Shown one piece after another: positions 8,209 through 16,045 of a stretch of DNA of 64,000 nucleotides (position 1 is the first letter of the stretch; each line of letters starts with the position of its first letter). Source of the DNA: Chryseobacterium lactis (lineage in GTDB: Bacteria > Bacteroidota > Bacteroidia > Flavobacteriales > Weeksellaceae); assembly GCF_003815875.1 (NCBI RefSeq), contig NZ_CP033924.1:4030001-4094000 (forward strand), in the 5' to 3' direction. Both the position numbers and the translations under genes were made by a program. The notes under the pieces were generated by a model. The model searched no databases, was not told where the DNA came from, and worked only from the letters and a program-made list of their open reading frames with translations.

Positions 8209-8890
8209 AAAATACAACTGCATTGTTGTAGAAGACGAACCCATCGCGGCCGAAATTCTTGAAAATTTCATTTCCCGTGATCCTGCATTGAATCTGGTAG
8301 GGAAATCTACCAATGCAGTGCATGCCAGTAATCTTTTAAGTATTCATGATGTGGATCTGATATTTCTGGATCTTCATCTTCCGGTGGTAAAAGGCTTTGA
8401 TTTTTTAAGAAAATTAAAAAATCCACCATTTGTTATTGTTACAACCGCCTATCATCAATATGCAGTGGAAGGATTTGAATTGGATATCACAGATTATCTT
8501 ATGAAACCTATTCCTTATGATAGATTTGCAACAGCTATCGCAAAGTTTAAGTATTTGATGGAAGCAGAAGATGCCCTCTTGGAAGTGGCTGAGCGCGATT
8601 ATATTTTCATAAGCAGCGGCAAAAAACAAATTAAAATCATTTTGCAGGACATCTATTATATTGAAAGTTTAAGAGAATATATTCATATTCATACAAAATC
8701 AGAAACTTTAACCTTTAAAACGCCCATCAGCAAAATAGAGGAGAGCCTAAGCTCTGCAATGTTTACCCGTATTCATAAGTCGTATATCGTTTCGCAATCA
8801 AAAATTGAGGTTAAATCGGCCAATATGATTCAGGTTAATGGGAAAAAGCTTCCTGTAGGCAGAACTTACAAGCCTTTTATCGAACTTTGA
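8189..8890 (+). CDS. LytTR-family response regulator
   Basis: A 233-residue response regulator. The N-terminal receiver domain has the acidic pair VVEDEP and the phosphorylation site Asp61 in FLDLHLP; the switch Thr and Lys lie in VTTAYHQYA and MKPIPY. The C-terminal LytTR DNA-binding domain (about 135-233) shows the typical DIYYIESLREYIHIHTKS and TRIHKSYIVS segments. Its start overlaps the kinase gene by 20 bases. It probably binds the repeats at 7048-7097 and 8940-8967. Targets beyond these are not visible. Confidence 0.92.
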   Translation: MIHSEPKKYNCIVVEDEPIAAEILENFISRDPALNLVGKSTNAVHASNLLSIHDVDLIFLDLHLPVVKGFDFLRKLKNPPFVIVTTAYHQYAVEGFELDITDYLMKPIPYDRFATAIAKFKYLMEAEDALLEVAERDYIFISSGKKQIKIILQDIYYIESLREYIHIHTKSETLTFKTPISKIEESLSSAMFTRIHKSYIVSQSKIEVKSANMIQVNGKKLPVGRTYKPFIEL

Positions 8891-8939
8891 TCATCCTGTT
8901 CAATCAATCATTTTTTTTCAAAGATCTTATTCTAATACG

Positions 8940-8967
8940 TTGGTAGACTTCAGTTTTATGTTGGTAG
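8940..8967 (+). promoter_or_regulatory. Direct repeat pair, candidate LytTR site
   Basis: Two exact TTGGTAG copies start at 8940 and 8961, 21 bases apart. The sequence from 8940 (TTGGTAGACTT) also matches 7069-7079, so the site upstream of the operon and this one share extended identity. This site lies in the 300-base gap after the response regulator and before mug; the only transcript-like signal next to it is the hairpin at 9079-9120. Confidence 0.5.
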
Positions 8968-9078
8968 CTGTGATTTCCAAATTTGTATCTATTTGCTCAA
9001 ATTTGATGTCAGAAATAAGTATTTAGGATAATGATAATAGAATGTGGTTCGTTTATTATTCAATGTTGAATAAGACGT

Positions 9079-9120
9079 TGGCTTAATGATCTGTAATGAT
9101 CTTAAGCCATTTTTTGTTTT
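9079..9120 (+). terminator. Strong hairpin terminator in the gap before mug
   Basis: TGGCTTAA-T-GATC (9079-9091) pairs with GATC-TTAAGCCA (9098-9109) with one bulged T, then TTTTTTGTTTT. It lies 189 bases past the response-regulator stop. The stretch 8891-9078 holds the LytTR-like repeat and no convincing gene; the only ATG frame is a 12-codon one at 9031. The hairpin may end a long 3' leader of the regulator mRNA or a separate small transcript started at the repeat. Confidence 0.7.
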
Positions 9121-9190
9121 TATATACTTAAAGTCAGAGGTGGCAAAAACATAATATCACTATATTGCTATCTTAATTAATCAACTTTCG

Positions 9191-9691
9191 ATGCTAACAG
9201 ATATTATTGCTCACGACCTCAGTGTCCTTTTTTGCGGAATTAATCCCGGGCTGAAATCTTCAGATGACGGTCATCATTTTTCAGGACGAAGTAATCGTTT
9301 TTGGAGGGTTTTGCATCAATCCGGCTTTACGTCGTATGAGATTCAGGCCATTCATGATACTACAATTTTAGAATTCGGATATGGCTTGACAACTGCTGTT
9401 GCAAGAGCTACCTCAAGAGCCGATGAACTTTCAAAAGAAGAATTTGATAATGCTTTTGAAGCCTTTAGCCTCAAAATAACAGAATTTAAACCTAAATATA
9501 TCGCCTTTCTGGGTAAGGCAGCCTACAAAGCTTTTTCTAAAAAGAAAGAGATTCAATGGGGAGAACAGCCTGACGATTTCTGCGGTGCCCGCGTTTGGGT
9601 ATTACCAAATACAAGTGGTTTAAACCGGGGATTTTCCCTTGATGATCTTGTCACCTTTTACAGCGAATTTTATCGGGTTATAAAAGAATAG
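9191..9691 (+). CDS. mug: G/U mismatch-specific uracil/thymine DNA glycosylase
   Basis: A 166-residue base-excision repair enzyme, about the same length as E. coli Mug (168). The catalytic motif FCGINPG places Asn at residue 18, as in E. coli Mug, and is followed by GHHFSGRSNRFWRVLHQSGF. The second family motif is LPNTSGLNR, which wedges the DNA helix. It removes uracil or thymine mispaired with G, and etheno-cytosine. It is convergent with a 3-methyladenine glycosylase gene, stops 8 bases apart. Confidence 0.93.
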   Translation: MLTDIIAHDLSVLFCGINPGLKSSDDGHHFSGRSNRFWRVLHQSGFTSYEIQAIHDTTILEFGYGLTTAVARATSRADELSKEEFDNAFEAFSLKITEFKPKYIAFLGKAAYKAFSKKKEIQWGEQPDDFCGARVWVLPNTSGLNRGFSLDDLVTFYSEFYRVIKE

Positions 9692-9699
9692 TTGAAAAA

Positions 9700-10335
9700 T
9701 TATACCTTATTAGGTTTGCTTACATATTTATTTCCTTTCACAAAAAAACGCCATGGTAAAAGGGCATCTTCCTTTGCATACTCAACACCGATACGCGTTG
9801 TTTTTACAATTTCTTCCTGCAAGTATTCAATTCCATGATCTTCAATCCAAATTTCATTTCCCAGCAGATCTTTTTTGTTAAAAGATTTATCAATTCCTAA
9901 AGCTTTTGCCAAAGATCCCGGACCGGAGGAAATAGCAGCTTTAGAGGCGGGCATATTCCTGCGGTGTTCCATCATTTCTTTTCCTATCAATGGCTCAATA
10001 GCTCTGATCAGAACGGCATGAGGTTCATCTTCTACAGAAGTTACAACATTGAAAAGATGATGAATTCCATAGCATAAATACACATAAGAAATACCGCCAT
10101 GATTGTACAATGGTTCAGTTCGGTCAGTACGTCTGCCTCCATAGGCATGCGAAGCTTTATCCTGAATTCCAAAATAAGCTTCTGTTTCTACAATAATTCC
10201 GGCCGTTACTTCATGATCAATCGCTGTAAAAAGAATCTTTCCCAAAAGATCCTGAGCCAGGAAAAGGACGTCTTGATTGGAATAATAGGAGAGTGGTAAT
10301 TTCAAGGAATTGATTTTTAGTAATTCTTCACTCAA
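9700..10335 (-). CDS. DNA-3-methyladenine glycosylase (AAG/MPG family)
   Basis: A 211-residue alkylpurine DNA glycosylase of the mammalian-type AAG/MPG fold. The catalytic Glu lies in IIVETEAYFG, followed by DKASHAYGGRRTDRTEPLY; YVYLCYGIHHLFNVVT and AVLIRAIEPL are further family segments. It excises 3-methyladenine and related bases. Its length fits the bacterial family (about 200). It faces the mug gene tail to tail, so two base-excision enzymes meet at 9691-9700 without an obvious terminator between them. Confidence 0.92.
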   Translation of the reverse strand: MSEELLKINSLKLPLSYYSNQDVLFLAQDLLGKILFTAIDHEVTAGIIVETEAYFGIQDKASHAYGGRRTDRTEPLYNHGGISYVYLCYGIHHLFNVVTSVEDEPHAVLIRAIEPLIGKEMMEHRRNMPASKAAISSGPGSLAKALGIDKSFNKKDLLGNEIWIEDHGIEYLQEEIVKTTRIGVEYAKEDALLPWRFFVKGNKYVSKPNKV

Positions 10336-10428
10336 AAATAACGATATTTTCTTTTAAAAATAAGATAATTAAGGGTTGAAGTTAAATAGATACCACAAAA
10401 AGTCAATTTTCATTAATTAGTGATTAAT

Positions 10429-10447
10429 TTGGCACATCCATTGTTGC
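10429..10447 (+). promoter_or_regulatory. Candidate sigma-54-like promoter of an orphan transcript
   Basis: TTGGCAC at 10429-10435 is a good -24 element; TTGT at 10441-10444 stands at the correct distance (TGGCAC-N5-TTG) but has GT where the -12 consensus is GC. An alternative housekeeping -7 reading is TTAATTTG (10424-10431, one mismatch). Whichever is right, a plus-strand promoter is expected here because a plus-strand terminator follows with no gene before it. Confidence 0.3.
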
Positions 10448-10454
10448 ATTATTT

Positions 10455-10530
10455 CCAACATCATTTTACACCACTATATAAAAATATAGGTTTTGACACT
10501 TTTATTCCCCGGAGAAATCCGGGGATTTTT
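10455..10530 (+). ncRNA. Candidate small RNA (about 75 nt) ending in a strong terminator
   Basis: The interval contains no ORF and has two hairpins: CTATAT-AAAA-ATATAG near 10480-10500 and the perfect 8-bp stem TCCCCGGA-GAAA-TCCGGGGA at 10506-10525 with a GAAA tetraloop and TTTTT. On the minus strand this hairpin has no T-run, so it works only on the plus strand, where nothing upstream is coding (the next upstream gene is the minus-strand glycosylase). The 5' end is estimated from the promoter-like site at 10429-10447. No known family is recognised. Confidence 0.4.
10506..10530 (+). terminator. Perfect intrinsic terminator without an upstream plus-strand gene
   Basis: TCCCCGGA (10506-10513), GAAA loop, TCCGGGGA (10518-10525), then TTTTT. 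The most G+C-rich hairpin seen in this part of the window. Confidence 0.85.
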
Positions 10531-10566
10531 ATGTTTGAATATTTAGATTGATCCGTTGAAAAAAAT

Positions 10567-10788
10567 CTATTCAAATTTTACCTCTTCATTTCTATCTATC
10601 AAAATTTCAATAGAACTGTTTTTTAAAAGCTCACTTGGCAATACAAGTACTGAGTTATTATTATTGTAATGTAAAAAGGTTCCTGGGTTCGCTAAACAAT
10701 TTTTTAAATCCATATGAAATTTGCTTGCAGAATCTCCTGTTAGAGAAAATTCTATTTCTTTTCCAGAGTTTGTAATCTTAATTTTCAT
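10567..10788 (-). CDS. Small hypothetical protein, 73 residues
   Basis: Not recognised. It reads as a small soluble protein of mixed strand/helix type with no signal peptide, no membrane segment and no cysteine pair. It lies 45 bases downstream of a hypothetical membrane protein gene on the same strand and may be co-transcribed with it. The reading frame and base composition look like a real gene, but no function can be offered. Confidence 0.5.
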   Translation of the reverse strand: MKIKITNSGKEIEFSLTGDSASKFHMDLKNCLANPGTFLHYNNNNSVLVLPSELLKNSSIEILIDRNEEVKFE

Positions 10789-10833
10789 GATAATTATTTT
10801 TAGTTTTATTTTAAAAGATATTTTATGTAAAAA

Positions 10834-11220
10834 TTACGAAATTTTTATTTTACAATCCACAGGATTATTGACCCGAACAATGACATCACCTTTGTCATTA
10901 ACTTGCCTTGGAGCATATATAGCCTGATAAACACCATCCGTTTGAATAGAAATTGTTATAGTTGGTTTATCAAAACCATGTTTTCTCTTAGGTATCATAA
11001 TGTATAAGCCTTTATCATCTGTCTTCCATTCATCTTTTTTAAATATTCTTTCGTAGTAAGTGGGCATAAATAGAGATAATATAGAACCACCAGTGCCAAG
11101 CAACAAACCGATAAGAGAAATCTTTGAAGCGAGGCTATTCTTATCATAGGCAAACAAAGTAACAATGAGGCCACAAGATAAAAGGCCAATTGAAAAATAT
11201 AAAATAAGCTTTCTTTTCAT
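10834..11220 (-). CDS. Hypothetical protein with two membrane helices
   Basis: A 128-residue protein from the start MKRKLILYF. Two hydrophobic helices (about residues 4-22 and 31-51) are followed by a soluble tail of about 75 residues rich in beta-strand-type sequence. A minus-strand -7 element TATATTTG (11242-11235) lies just before the ATG codons at 11226 and 11220, so a longer start at 11256 is excluded. I recognise no family. It is separated from the DPP4 gene upstream by a terminator. Confidence 0.55.
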   Translation of the reverse strand: MKRKLILYFSIGLLSCGLIVTLFAYDKNSLASKISLIGLLLGTGGSILSLFMPTYYERIFKKDEWKTDDKGLYIMIPKRKHGFDKPTITISIQTDGVYQAIYAPRQVNDKGDVIVRVNNPVDCKIKIS

Positions 11221-11234
11221 GAACATAGTTTTCT

Positions 11235-11242
11235 CAAATATA
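11235..11242 (-). promoter_or_regulatory. Bacteroidota -7 element (TATATTTG, minus strand)
   Basis: Minus-strand TATATTTG, 8 bases before the first usable ATG (11226). It decides the start of the hypothetical membrane protein and gives a leader of only a few bases. Confidence 0.5.
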
Positions 11243-11273
11243 GCATTTATTGTCATCTATTTAAAGAAAAACA

Positions 11274-11302
11274 AAAAAGTCCCACGCAACGTGAGACTTT
11301 TT
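11274..11302 (-). terminator. Intrinsic terminator after the DPP4 gene
   Basis: AAAAAGTC-C-CACG and CGTG-A-GACTTTTT pair around CAA with one mismatch; on the minus strand the stem is followed by TTTTTTGTTTTT. It ends the Xaa-Pro aminopeptidase/DPP4 transcript 6 bases after the DPP4 stop. Confidence 0.85.
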
Positions 11303-11307
11303 CGATT

Positions 11308-13479
11308 TTATTTTCCTCCTGGAGGACAATGTTCTTTTAAATATTTGGTAAATAATGTAGCCAGATGAAGAGATGTTCCTTCTCCTTCGTCGATAGCGTG
11401 AGTCCTATTAGGATAAGACATCAACTGGAATTGCTTGTTGTACTTCACCAGTTCATTAATGTAGACTTCAGTATTCTGATAGTGTACATTATCATCTCCC
11501 GTTCCGTGTACCAATAAAAGATTCCCTTTTAGATTTTTGGCATATGCCAGTGGAGAGCCGTTTACAAAATCTTCCCTGTTTTCCTGGGGAAGTCCCATAT
11601 ATCTTTCCTGATAGATGTTATCATAGAATAGCTGATTGGCTACAGGAGCAATGGCAATTCCTGTCTGATAAATTTCCGGATATTGTCCCAGTAGATTCAA
11701 GGTTGAAGAGCCACCGCCGCTCCATCCCCATACTGCCACTCTGGAAGTATCTGCATAGGGCCATTTTGCAAATACGGCTTTAGCACCCATTGCCTGATCA
11801 CGGATATTAAGCTGTCCGATTTTACGGTAAACAGACTTTCTCCATTCACGGCCTCGTGGAGCCGGCGTTCCCCTGTTTTCCAGAGAAACATATAAATAGC
11901 CGTCTTCAGCCATATCTCCGATATATAATTCATTCCAGCCGGTATAAAAATTGTCGGTTACCGTTTGCATTCCCGGTTCTCCGTATACCATGAAAACAAC
12001 AGGATATTTTTTATCAGGATTAAAATTCTTAGGCTTTACCACCCATCCATCCAGCGTTACATCATCCTGAGTGGTAATCTGGAAAAATTCTGCTTTGGAT
12101 TTTGTAGGATCGGCCTTTGTGGAACTTACGGGCGGAACCAATTCCTTATGATTAGGAAGTGAGATCACTGCTCCTGATGAACGTGAATTGACATTCGTAT
12201 TATTTACCATTGCCAACTTCCCATTGGGTGAAATGGTATATTTATTAGTTCCGGGATAAGATTCCGGGGTGATTCTTTCGGCTTTTCCTCCATTAAGACT
12301 CACTTTGTACAGGTATTTCTGAGTAGCATTTTTAGGGGAGGCAGAGAAATAGATAAGCTTGTTGGGAATATCAAAAAAGTCAGGTTTTATAACATCGAAA
12401 GCATCCTTTGTAATCAGCGTTTCTTTTCCGTTTAAACCTATTTTATAAATGTGTCTCCAACCGTCTTTTTCAGATAGCCACAAAAATTCTTTCCCGTTAT
12501 CAATCCAGTCCCATCCACTCGGATCACCACTATTCCAGCTCGATTTTATATCAATCCAGGCAGGATCTGCTTCCGTATAAATTGTTTTCGCTGCTCCTGA
12601 ACCCGCATCTGCTATGATAATTTTACTTTGGTTTTGTTTCCTGTTCAGCTGTTGCAGGATGATTGATTTTGAATCCAATACCCATTCCATTCTTGGAATA
12701 TAATGTTGTATTTCATCACCTTCAACAGCAGCTTTTTTTGAAGATTTAGCCAATACATCGTAGATCCAGATGGTGCAACCTGATGGATTTTCTCCAACTT
12801 TTGGATATTCTACAGGAATGGTAAACGAATACAAACTATCTGTATTATTAATCATCAGAAAATTTTTGGTATTTCGGGCATCCAGTTTCCAGTAGGCAAT
12901 TTTGCTTCCGTCCGGAGACCATCTGAAGCCATCCTGAGCTCCGAATTCTTCTTCATACGCCCAGTCGAAGGTTCCGTTAATCATTCCGTCAGTTCCGTCA
13001 TTGGTAATTTTACCGAACTGATGGTTTGAAAGATCTTCGATATAGATATTATGCTTAGATACATAGGCTACTTTTTTTCCGTCCGGAGAAAACTTGGCAA
13101 ACATCAATGAAGCTGCAGGTAGACCTTTTCCAAGCTGAGTAAGTTTTTTAGTATTCCGGTCAAAAATCCAGTAGTCTCCACGGGTATTATCACGCCAAAC
13201 CTTTTGGGTATTGGCAAAAAGCAATAAGTTTTTTTCATCAGGAGATACCTGAAAACTCTGTACTTTTAAAGGTTCTGACGATCCGGAGGGAATCAATTCG
13301 TTATTATTTAAAAACGTCTGATTTTTATCGGGATTTAATAAATTGACTGTTTCAATGCCCTTTTTGGTAAAGGAATAATAAGCATTACCATCAGGTGTCC
13401 ATTGCATTTTTTGTGCTGCCAGTGGCGATAAACACAGAAAATATAACGCAATATTGATGAATTTTTTGATACGTTTCAT
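11308..13479 (-). CDS. Dipeptidyl peptidase IV (S9B prolyl peptidase)
   Basis: A 723-residue secreted or periplasmic serine peptidase that removes X-Pro dipeptides from peptide N-termini. It has a signal peptide ending near PLAAQ, an N-terminal beta-propeller (WTPDGNAYYS, FSPDGKKVAY and WSPDGSKIAY blades), the double-Glu motif DWAYEEEFG that anchors the substrate N-terminus, and a C-terminal alpha/beta hydrolase domain. The catalytic triad is Ser587 in GWSGGGSS, Asp662 in HGTGDDNVH and His694 in NRTHAID. The nucleophile motif has Gly where most relatives have Tyr (GWSYGG). It lies 12 bases downstream of an Xaa-Pro aminopeptidase gene on the same strand. Confidence 0.95.
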   Translation of the reverse strand: MKRIKKFINIALYFLCLSPLAAQKMQWTPDGNAYYSFTKKGIETVNLLNPDKNQTFLNNNELIPSGSSEPLKVQSFQVSPDEKNLLLFANTQKVWRDNTRGDYWIFDRNTKKLTQLGKGLPAASLMFAKFSPDGKKVAYVSKHNIYIEDLSNHQFGKITNDGTDGMINGTFDWAYEEEFGAQDGFRWSPDGSKIAYWKLDARNTKNFLMINNTDSLYSFTIPVEYPKVGENPSGCTIWIYDVLAKSSKKAAVEGDEIQHYIPRMEWVLDSKSIILQQLNRKQNQSKIIIADAGSGAAKTIYTEADPAWIDIKSSWNSGDPSGWDWIDNGKEFLWLSEKDGWRHIYKIGLNGKETLITKDAFDVIKPDFFDIPNKLIYFSASPKNATQKYLYKVSLNGGKAERITPESYPGTNKYTISPNGKLAMVNNTNVNSRSSGAVISLPNHKELVPPVSSTKADPTKSKAEFFQITTQDDVTLDGWVVKPKNFNPDKKYPVVFMVYGEPGMQTVTDNFYTGWNELYIGDMAEDGYLYVSLENRGTPAPRGREWRKSVYRKIGQLNIRDQAMGAKAVFAKWPYADTSRVAVWGWSGGGSSTLNLLGQYPEIYQTGIAIAPVANQLFYDNIYQERYMGLPQENREDFVNGSPLAYAKNLKGNLLLVHGTGDDNVHYQNTEVYINELVKYNKQFQLMSYPNRTHAIDEGEGTSLHLATLFTKYLKEHCPPGGK

Positions 13480-13491
13480 ATGGATATTTGA

Positions 13492-14886
13492 TTAAGATAA
13501 GTGTTCTGATCTGTAGTTTTCAATTTCTTCAACGGTTTTAATCAATCCATTTCCTAAAAGTCTGTATCCGTCATTCGTAATCAGAAAATTATCTTCTATA
13601 CGTACCCCACCGAAATTCCTGTATTCATTCACTTTATCATAATTAATAAAATCAGCATTTTTATTTTCAGCCTGCCATATATCGATAAGTTCAGGAATTA
13701 TGTAAATACCGGGTTCTACCGTCAAAACAAATCCAGGTTCTAAAGCTCTTCCCAGACGCAAAGACTTTAGTCCGAAAGTTTGAGTATCCTTTGGTTCTTC
13801 TTCAGTATAACCCACATATTGCTCTCCAAGATCCTCCATATCATGAACATCCAGCCCCATCATATGTCCCAGCCCGCATTGAAAAAATAGGGTATGGGCA
13901 TGGTTTTTCACGGCTTCCTCTGGGTTGCCTTTCATCAATCCCAGATCAATAAGGCCTTCAACCAGATATTGAGAAGCTTTCAAGTGAATATCTTTGAATC
14001 GGATGCCCGGCTTCAGAAGTTGCTGTGCGTTATTAAAAGCATTCAGTACAATTTCATACATTTCTTTTTGCTTTGTAGAAAAAGTATTATCAACAGGGAA
14101 AGTTCGGGTTAGATCTCCGGCATATCCCATCGCCGTTTCAGCTCCTGAATCATTGAGGAAAAGATCGCCGCTTTGTAAGGTATTGAGGCGATAATGATTA
14201 TGAAGAATACCTCCGTTGATGGTTACAATAGGAGGGTAAGACATCTGGCATTCTTTATTTGCTGCAAGGTATTGAATAGCGTTTGCGATTTCATATTCTT
14301 TAATACCCGGTTTTGCAGTACGCATAGCCAGTAGATGCATTTCATTAGAAACATTCACAGCGTTTTCTATTTGTACTATTTCCTGTGCTTCTTTCACGGA
14401 ACGCTGCTTTACAATCGCTTTGATCATTTCAACAGACGGTTGTAATTCCGAGATTTTAATTCCAAGCAAATCACTCAGTATAATTTTATTGGAAGACTGG
14501 TACGGTGGGAGATAATGCACCTTTCTGCCAGAAGACTGCACTTTCTGAATATAGTTGAAAAGTTGTGAATAAGGCAAAGTATCCTGTACGCCGGCTTTAA
14601 AACTTTTCTCCTTTAGAGTTTCCTGTCTGCCCATCCATACAATATCATCAATACTTAATTCATCTCCGAAAACAATCGTCTTATTTTCATCAATATCGAT
14701 AATAGCAGCAATTTTAGGCTCCTGAATTCCAAAATAATATAAGTAGGTACTATCCTGGCGAAAATAATACGCATTATCTTCAAAGTTCACGGGATTTTCA
14801 ATATTTCCCAAAAACAGTAAGATTCCATGATCTACACTGCCTTTTAAGATTTCTCTTCTCTCTTGGTACGTTTGTGCTGAAAACAT
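13492..14886 (-). CDS. Xaa-Pro aminopeptidase (M24B, aminopeptidase P)
   Basis: A 464-residue metallopeptidase with an N-terminal aminopeptidase-P domain and a C-terminal pita-bread domain. Metal ligands are visible as Asp246 (NDSGAE), Asp258 (YAGDLTRTFPVD), the His of GLGHMMGLDVHD, the Glu of VEPGIYIIP and the Glu of VRIEDN. It removes the N-terminal residue when proline is second. No signal peptide, so it should act in the cytoplasm on peptides that have been imported. It is the first gene of a two-gene unit with DPP4: together they cut both X-Pro dipeptides and X from X-Pro. Confidence 0.94.
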   Translation of the reverse strand: MFSAQTYQERREILKGSVDHGILLFLGNIENPVNFEDNAYYFRQDSTYLYYFGIQEPKIAAIIDIDENKTIVFGDELSIDDIVWMGRQETLKEKSFKAGVQDTLPYSQLFNYIQKVQSSGRKVHYLPPYQSSNKIILSDLLGIKISELQPSVEMIKAIVKQRSVKEAQEIVQIENAVNVSNEMHLLAMRTAKPGIKEYEIANAIQYLAANKECQMSYPPIVTINGGILHNHYRLNTLQSGDLFLNDSGAETAMGYAGDLTRTFPVDNTFSTKQKEMYEIVLNAFNNAQQLLKPGIRFKDIHLKASQYLVEGLIDLGLMKGNPEEAVKNHAHTLFFQCGLGHMMGLDVHDMEDLGEQYVGYTEEEPKDTQTFGLKSLRLGRALEPGFVLTVEPGIYIIPELIDIWQAENKNADFINYDKVNEYRNFGGVRIEDNFLITNDGYRLLGNGLIKTVEEIENYRSEHLS

Positions 14887-15028
14887 ATATTATGAATACT
14901 TTTTTAATTAAAGGTTTAAAGTTACGATTTTGTACTATTTACACCGCTTTGTTCATTAAAATAAATAATAAGTAAAGGTTGGATTTAAATATGATATTCA
15001 GTGTTCATATTTTGCTTAAATTCGGCAA

Positions 15029-15039
15029 TATTTTAACAT
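15029..15039. promoter_or_regulatory. Candidate AraC operator half (TATTTTAACAT)
   Basis: TATTTTAACAT lies 34 bases before the araC-type gene. Its exact reverse complement ATGTTAAAATA lies at 15962-15972 before the hydroxyproline operon, with a related AATATTAACAT at 15990-16000. The match is AT-rich, so chance is not excluded. Confidence 0.3.
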
Positions 15040-15072
15040 ACCAAATTATTATCTCCATAAAATACTAATCCC

Positions 15073-15957
15073 ATGAAGAGTCTTCAATTTTCTGTACCTG
15101 CTGACACCAACAAAAGTATCCGCATACAGGAAGATATTATGCCAAATTTCTATCCTTACTTCCATCGTCACACGGAAACTCAGATTATGTGGATTCTTAA
15201 AGGACATGGAACACTGGCTATAGAACAGAATCTTTTCAATTTTGAAGCAGGAGATATTTTCTATCTGGGAGCCAATCAGTCTCATGTTTTTAAAGGAGCT
15301 TTTAATGAAAACGAAAAACAAAAGGTTCATGCCATTTCTATATTCTTTGATCCTGATAAAAAAATAGCAGCATTTTTTGATCTTCCTGAATTTGAAGAGC
15401 TTAAAAATTTCATCGAGCACTCAAAAGTAGGTTTTCAGGTGGCAGCAAAATTAAAATCAAATATAGCAGAAAGTATGGCTGCCCTACAAAAAACACAGGG
15501 CATAGAACAGATTATAGACTTTATAAAGATTTTAAATCACCTGATGCAGAACAGGCATTTACATATTCCTTTATCCTCAGAAAAGAACCTGCCTAATCAT
15601 ATTTCGGATAATGACCAGCGGATTATAGATGCTCAGAATTATATTAAGAAAAATTTCACCCAGCAGAAACTCACCCTTGATCTGATTGCGAAAGAAGCTT
15701 GTATGACTCCACAGGCATTTTGCAGATCTTTTAAAAAACATACCAGAATTACCTATATTCAATATCTTAATGAATTACGAGTGCAGAGAGCCTGTAGATT
15801 ATTAACCTCCAGCAGTATGTACAACATTTCTTCCGTTGCTTTTAACAGCGGATTCACTAGTCTTACCAACTTCAACCGGGTATTTAAATCCATCATGAAA
15901 TACCCTCCAAAAGAATATCTGAAGCATTATAAAGAGGCTACTACAGACCACGAATAA
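15073..15957 (+). CDS. AraC-family transcriptional regulator
   Basis: A 294-residue regulator. The N-terminal half is a cupin ligand-binding domain with the HRHTETQIMWILKGHG and FEAGDIFYLGANQSHVF segments; the C-terminal half has two helix-turn-helix units (LTLDLIAKEACMTPQAFCRSFKKHT and ISSVAFNSGFTSLTNFNRVFKS). It stands directly before the hydroxyproline catabolic operon in the same direction, 88 bases upstream, and is the natural candidate for its inducer-dependent activator, perhaps sensing hydroxyproline or a pathway intermediate. Confidence 0.93.
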   Translation: MKSLQFSVPADTNKSIRIQEDIMPNFYPYFHRHTETQIMWILKGHGTLAIEQNLFNFEAGDIFYLGANQSHVFKGAFNENEKQKVHAISIFFDPDKKIAAFFDLPEFEELKNFIEHSKVGFQVAAKLKSNIAESMAALQKTQGIEQIIDFIKILNHLMQNRHLHIPLSSEKNLPNHISDNDQRIIDAQNYIKKNFTQQKLTLDLIAKEACMTPQAFCRSFKKHTRITYIQYLNELRVQRACRLLTSSSMYNISSVAFNSGFTSLTNFNRVFKSIMKYPPKEYLKHYKEATTDHE

Positions 15958-15961
15958 TCAC

Positions 15962-16000
15962 ATGTTAAAATACGGTTAGAATACATTAAAATATTAACAT
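15962..16000. promoter_or_regulatory. Candidate AraC operator before hydroxyproline operon
   Basis: ATGTTAAAATA (15962-15972) and AATATTAACAT (15990-16000) form an imperfect inverted pair in the 88-base gap between the regulator and the first catabolic gene. The first is the exact reverse complement of 15029-15039. Confidence 0.35.
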
Positions 16001-16045
16001 TTAGCGTTTTAAAATTCACCTAGTTTTGAATAAATATTATTTGAT

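Noticed and set aside
9031..9069. 12-codon ORF near the second LytTR-like site
   Set aside because: Too short to support from sequence alone; kept only as a remark in the finding on that gap.
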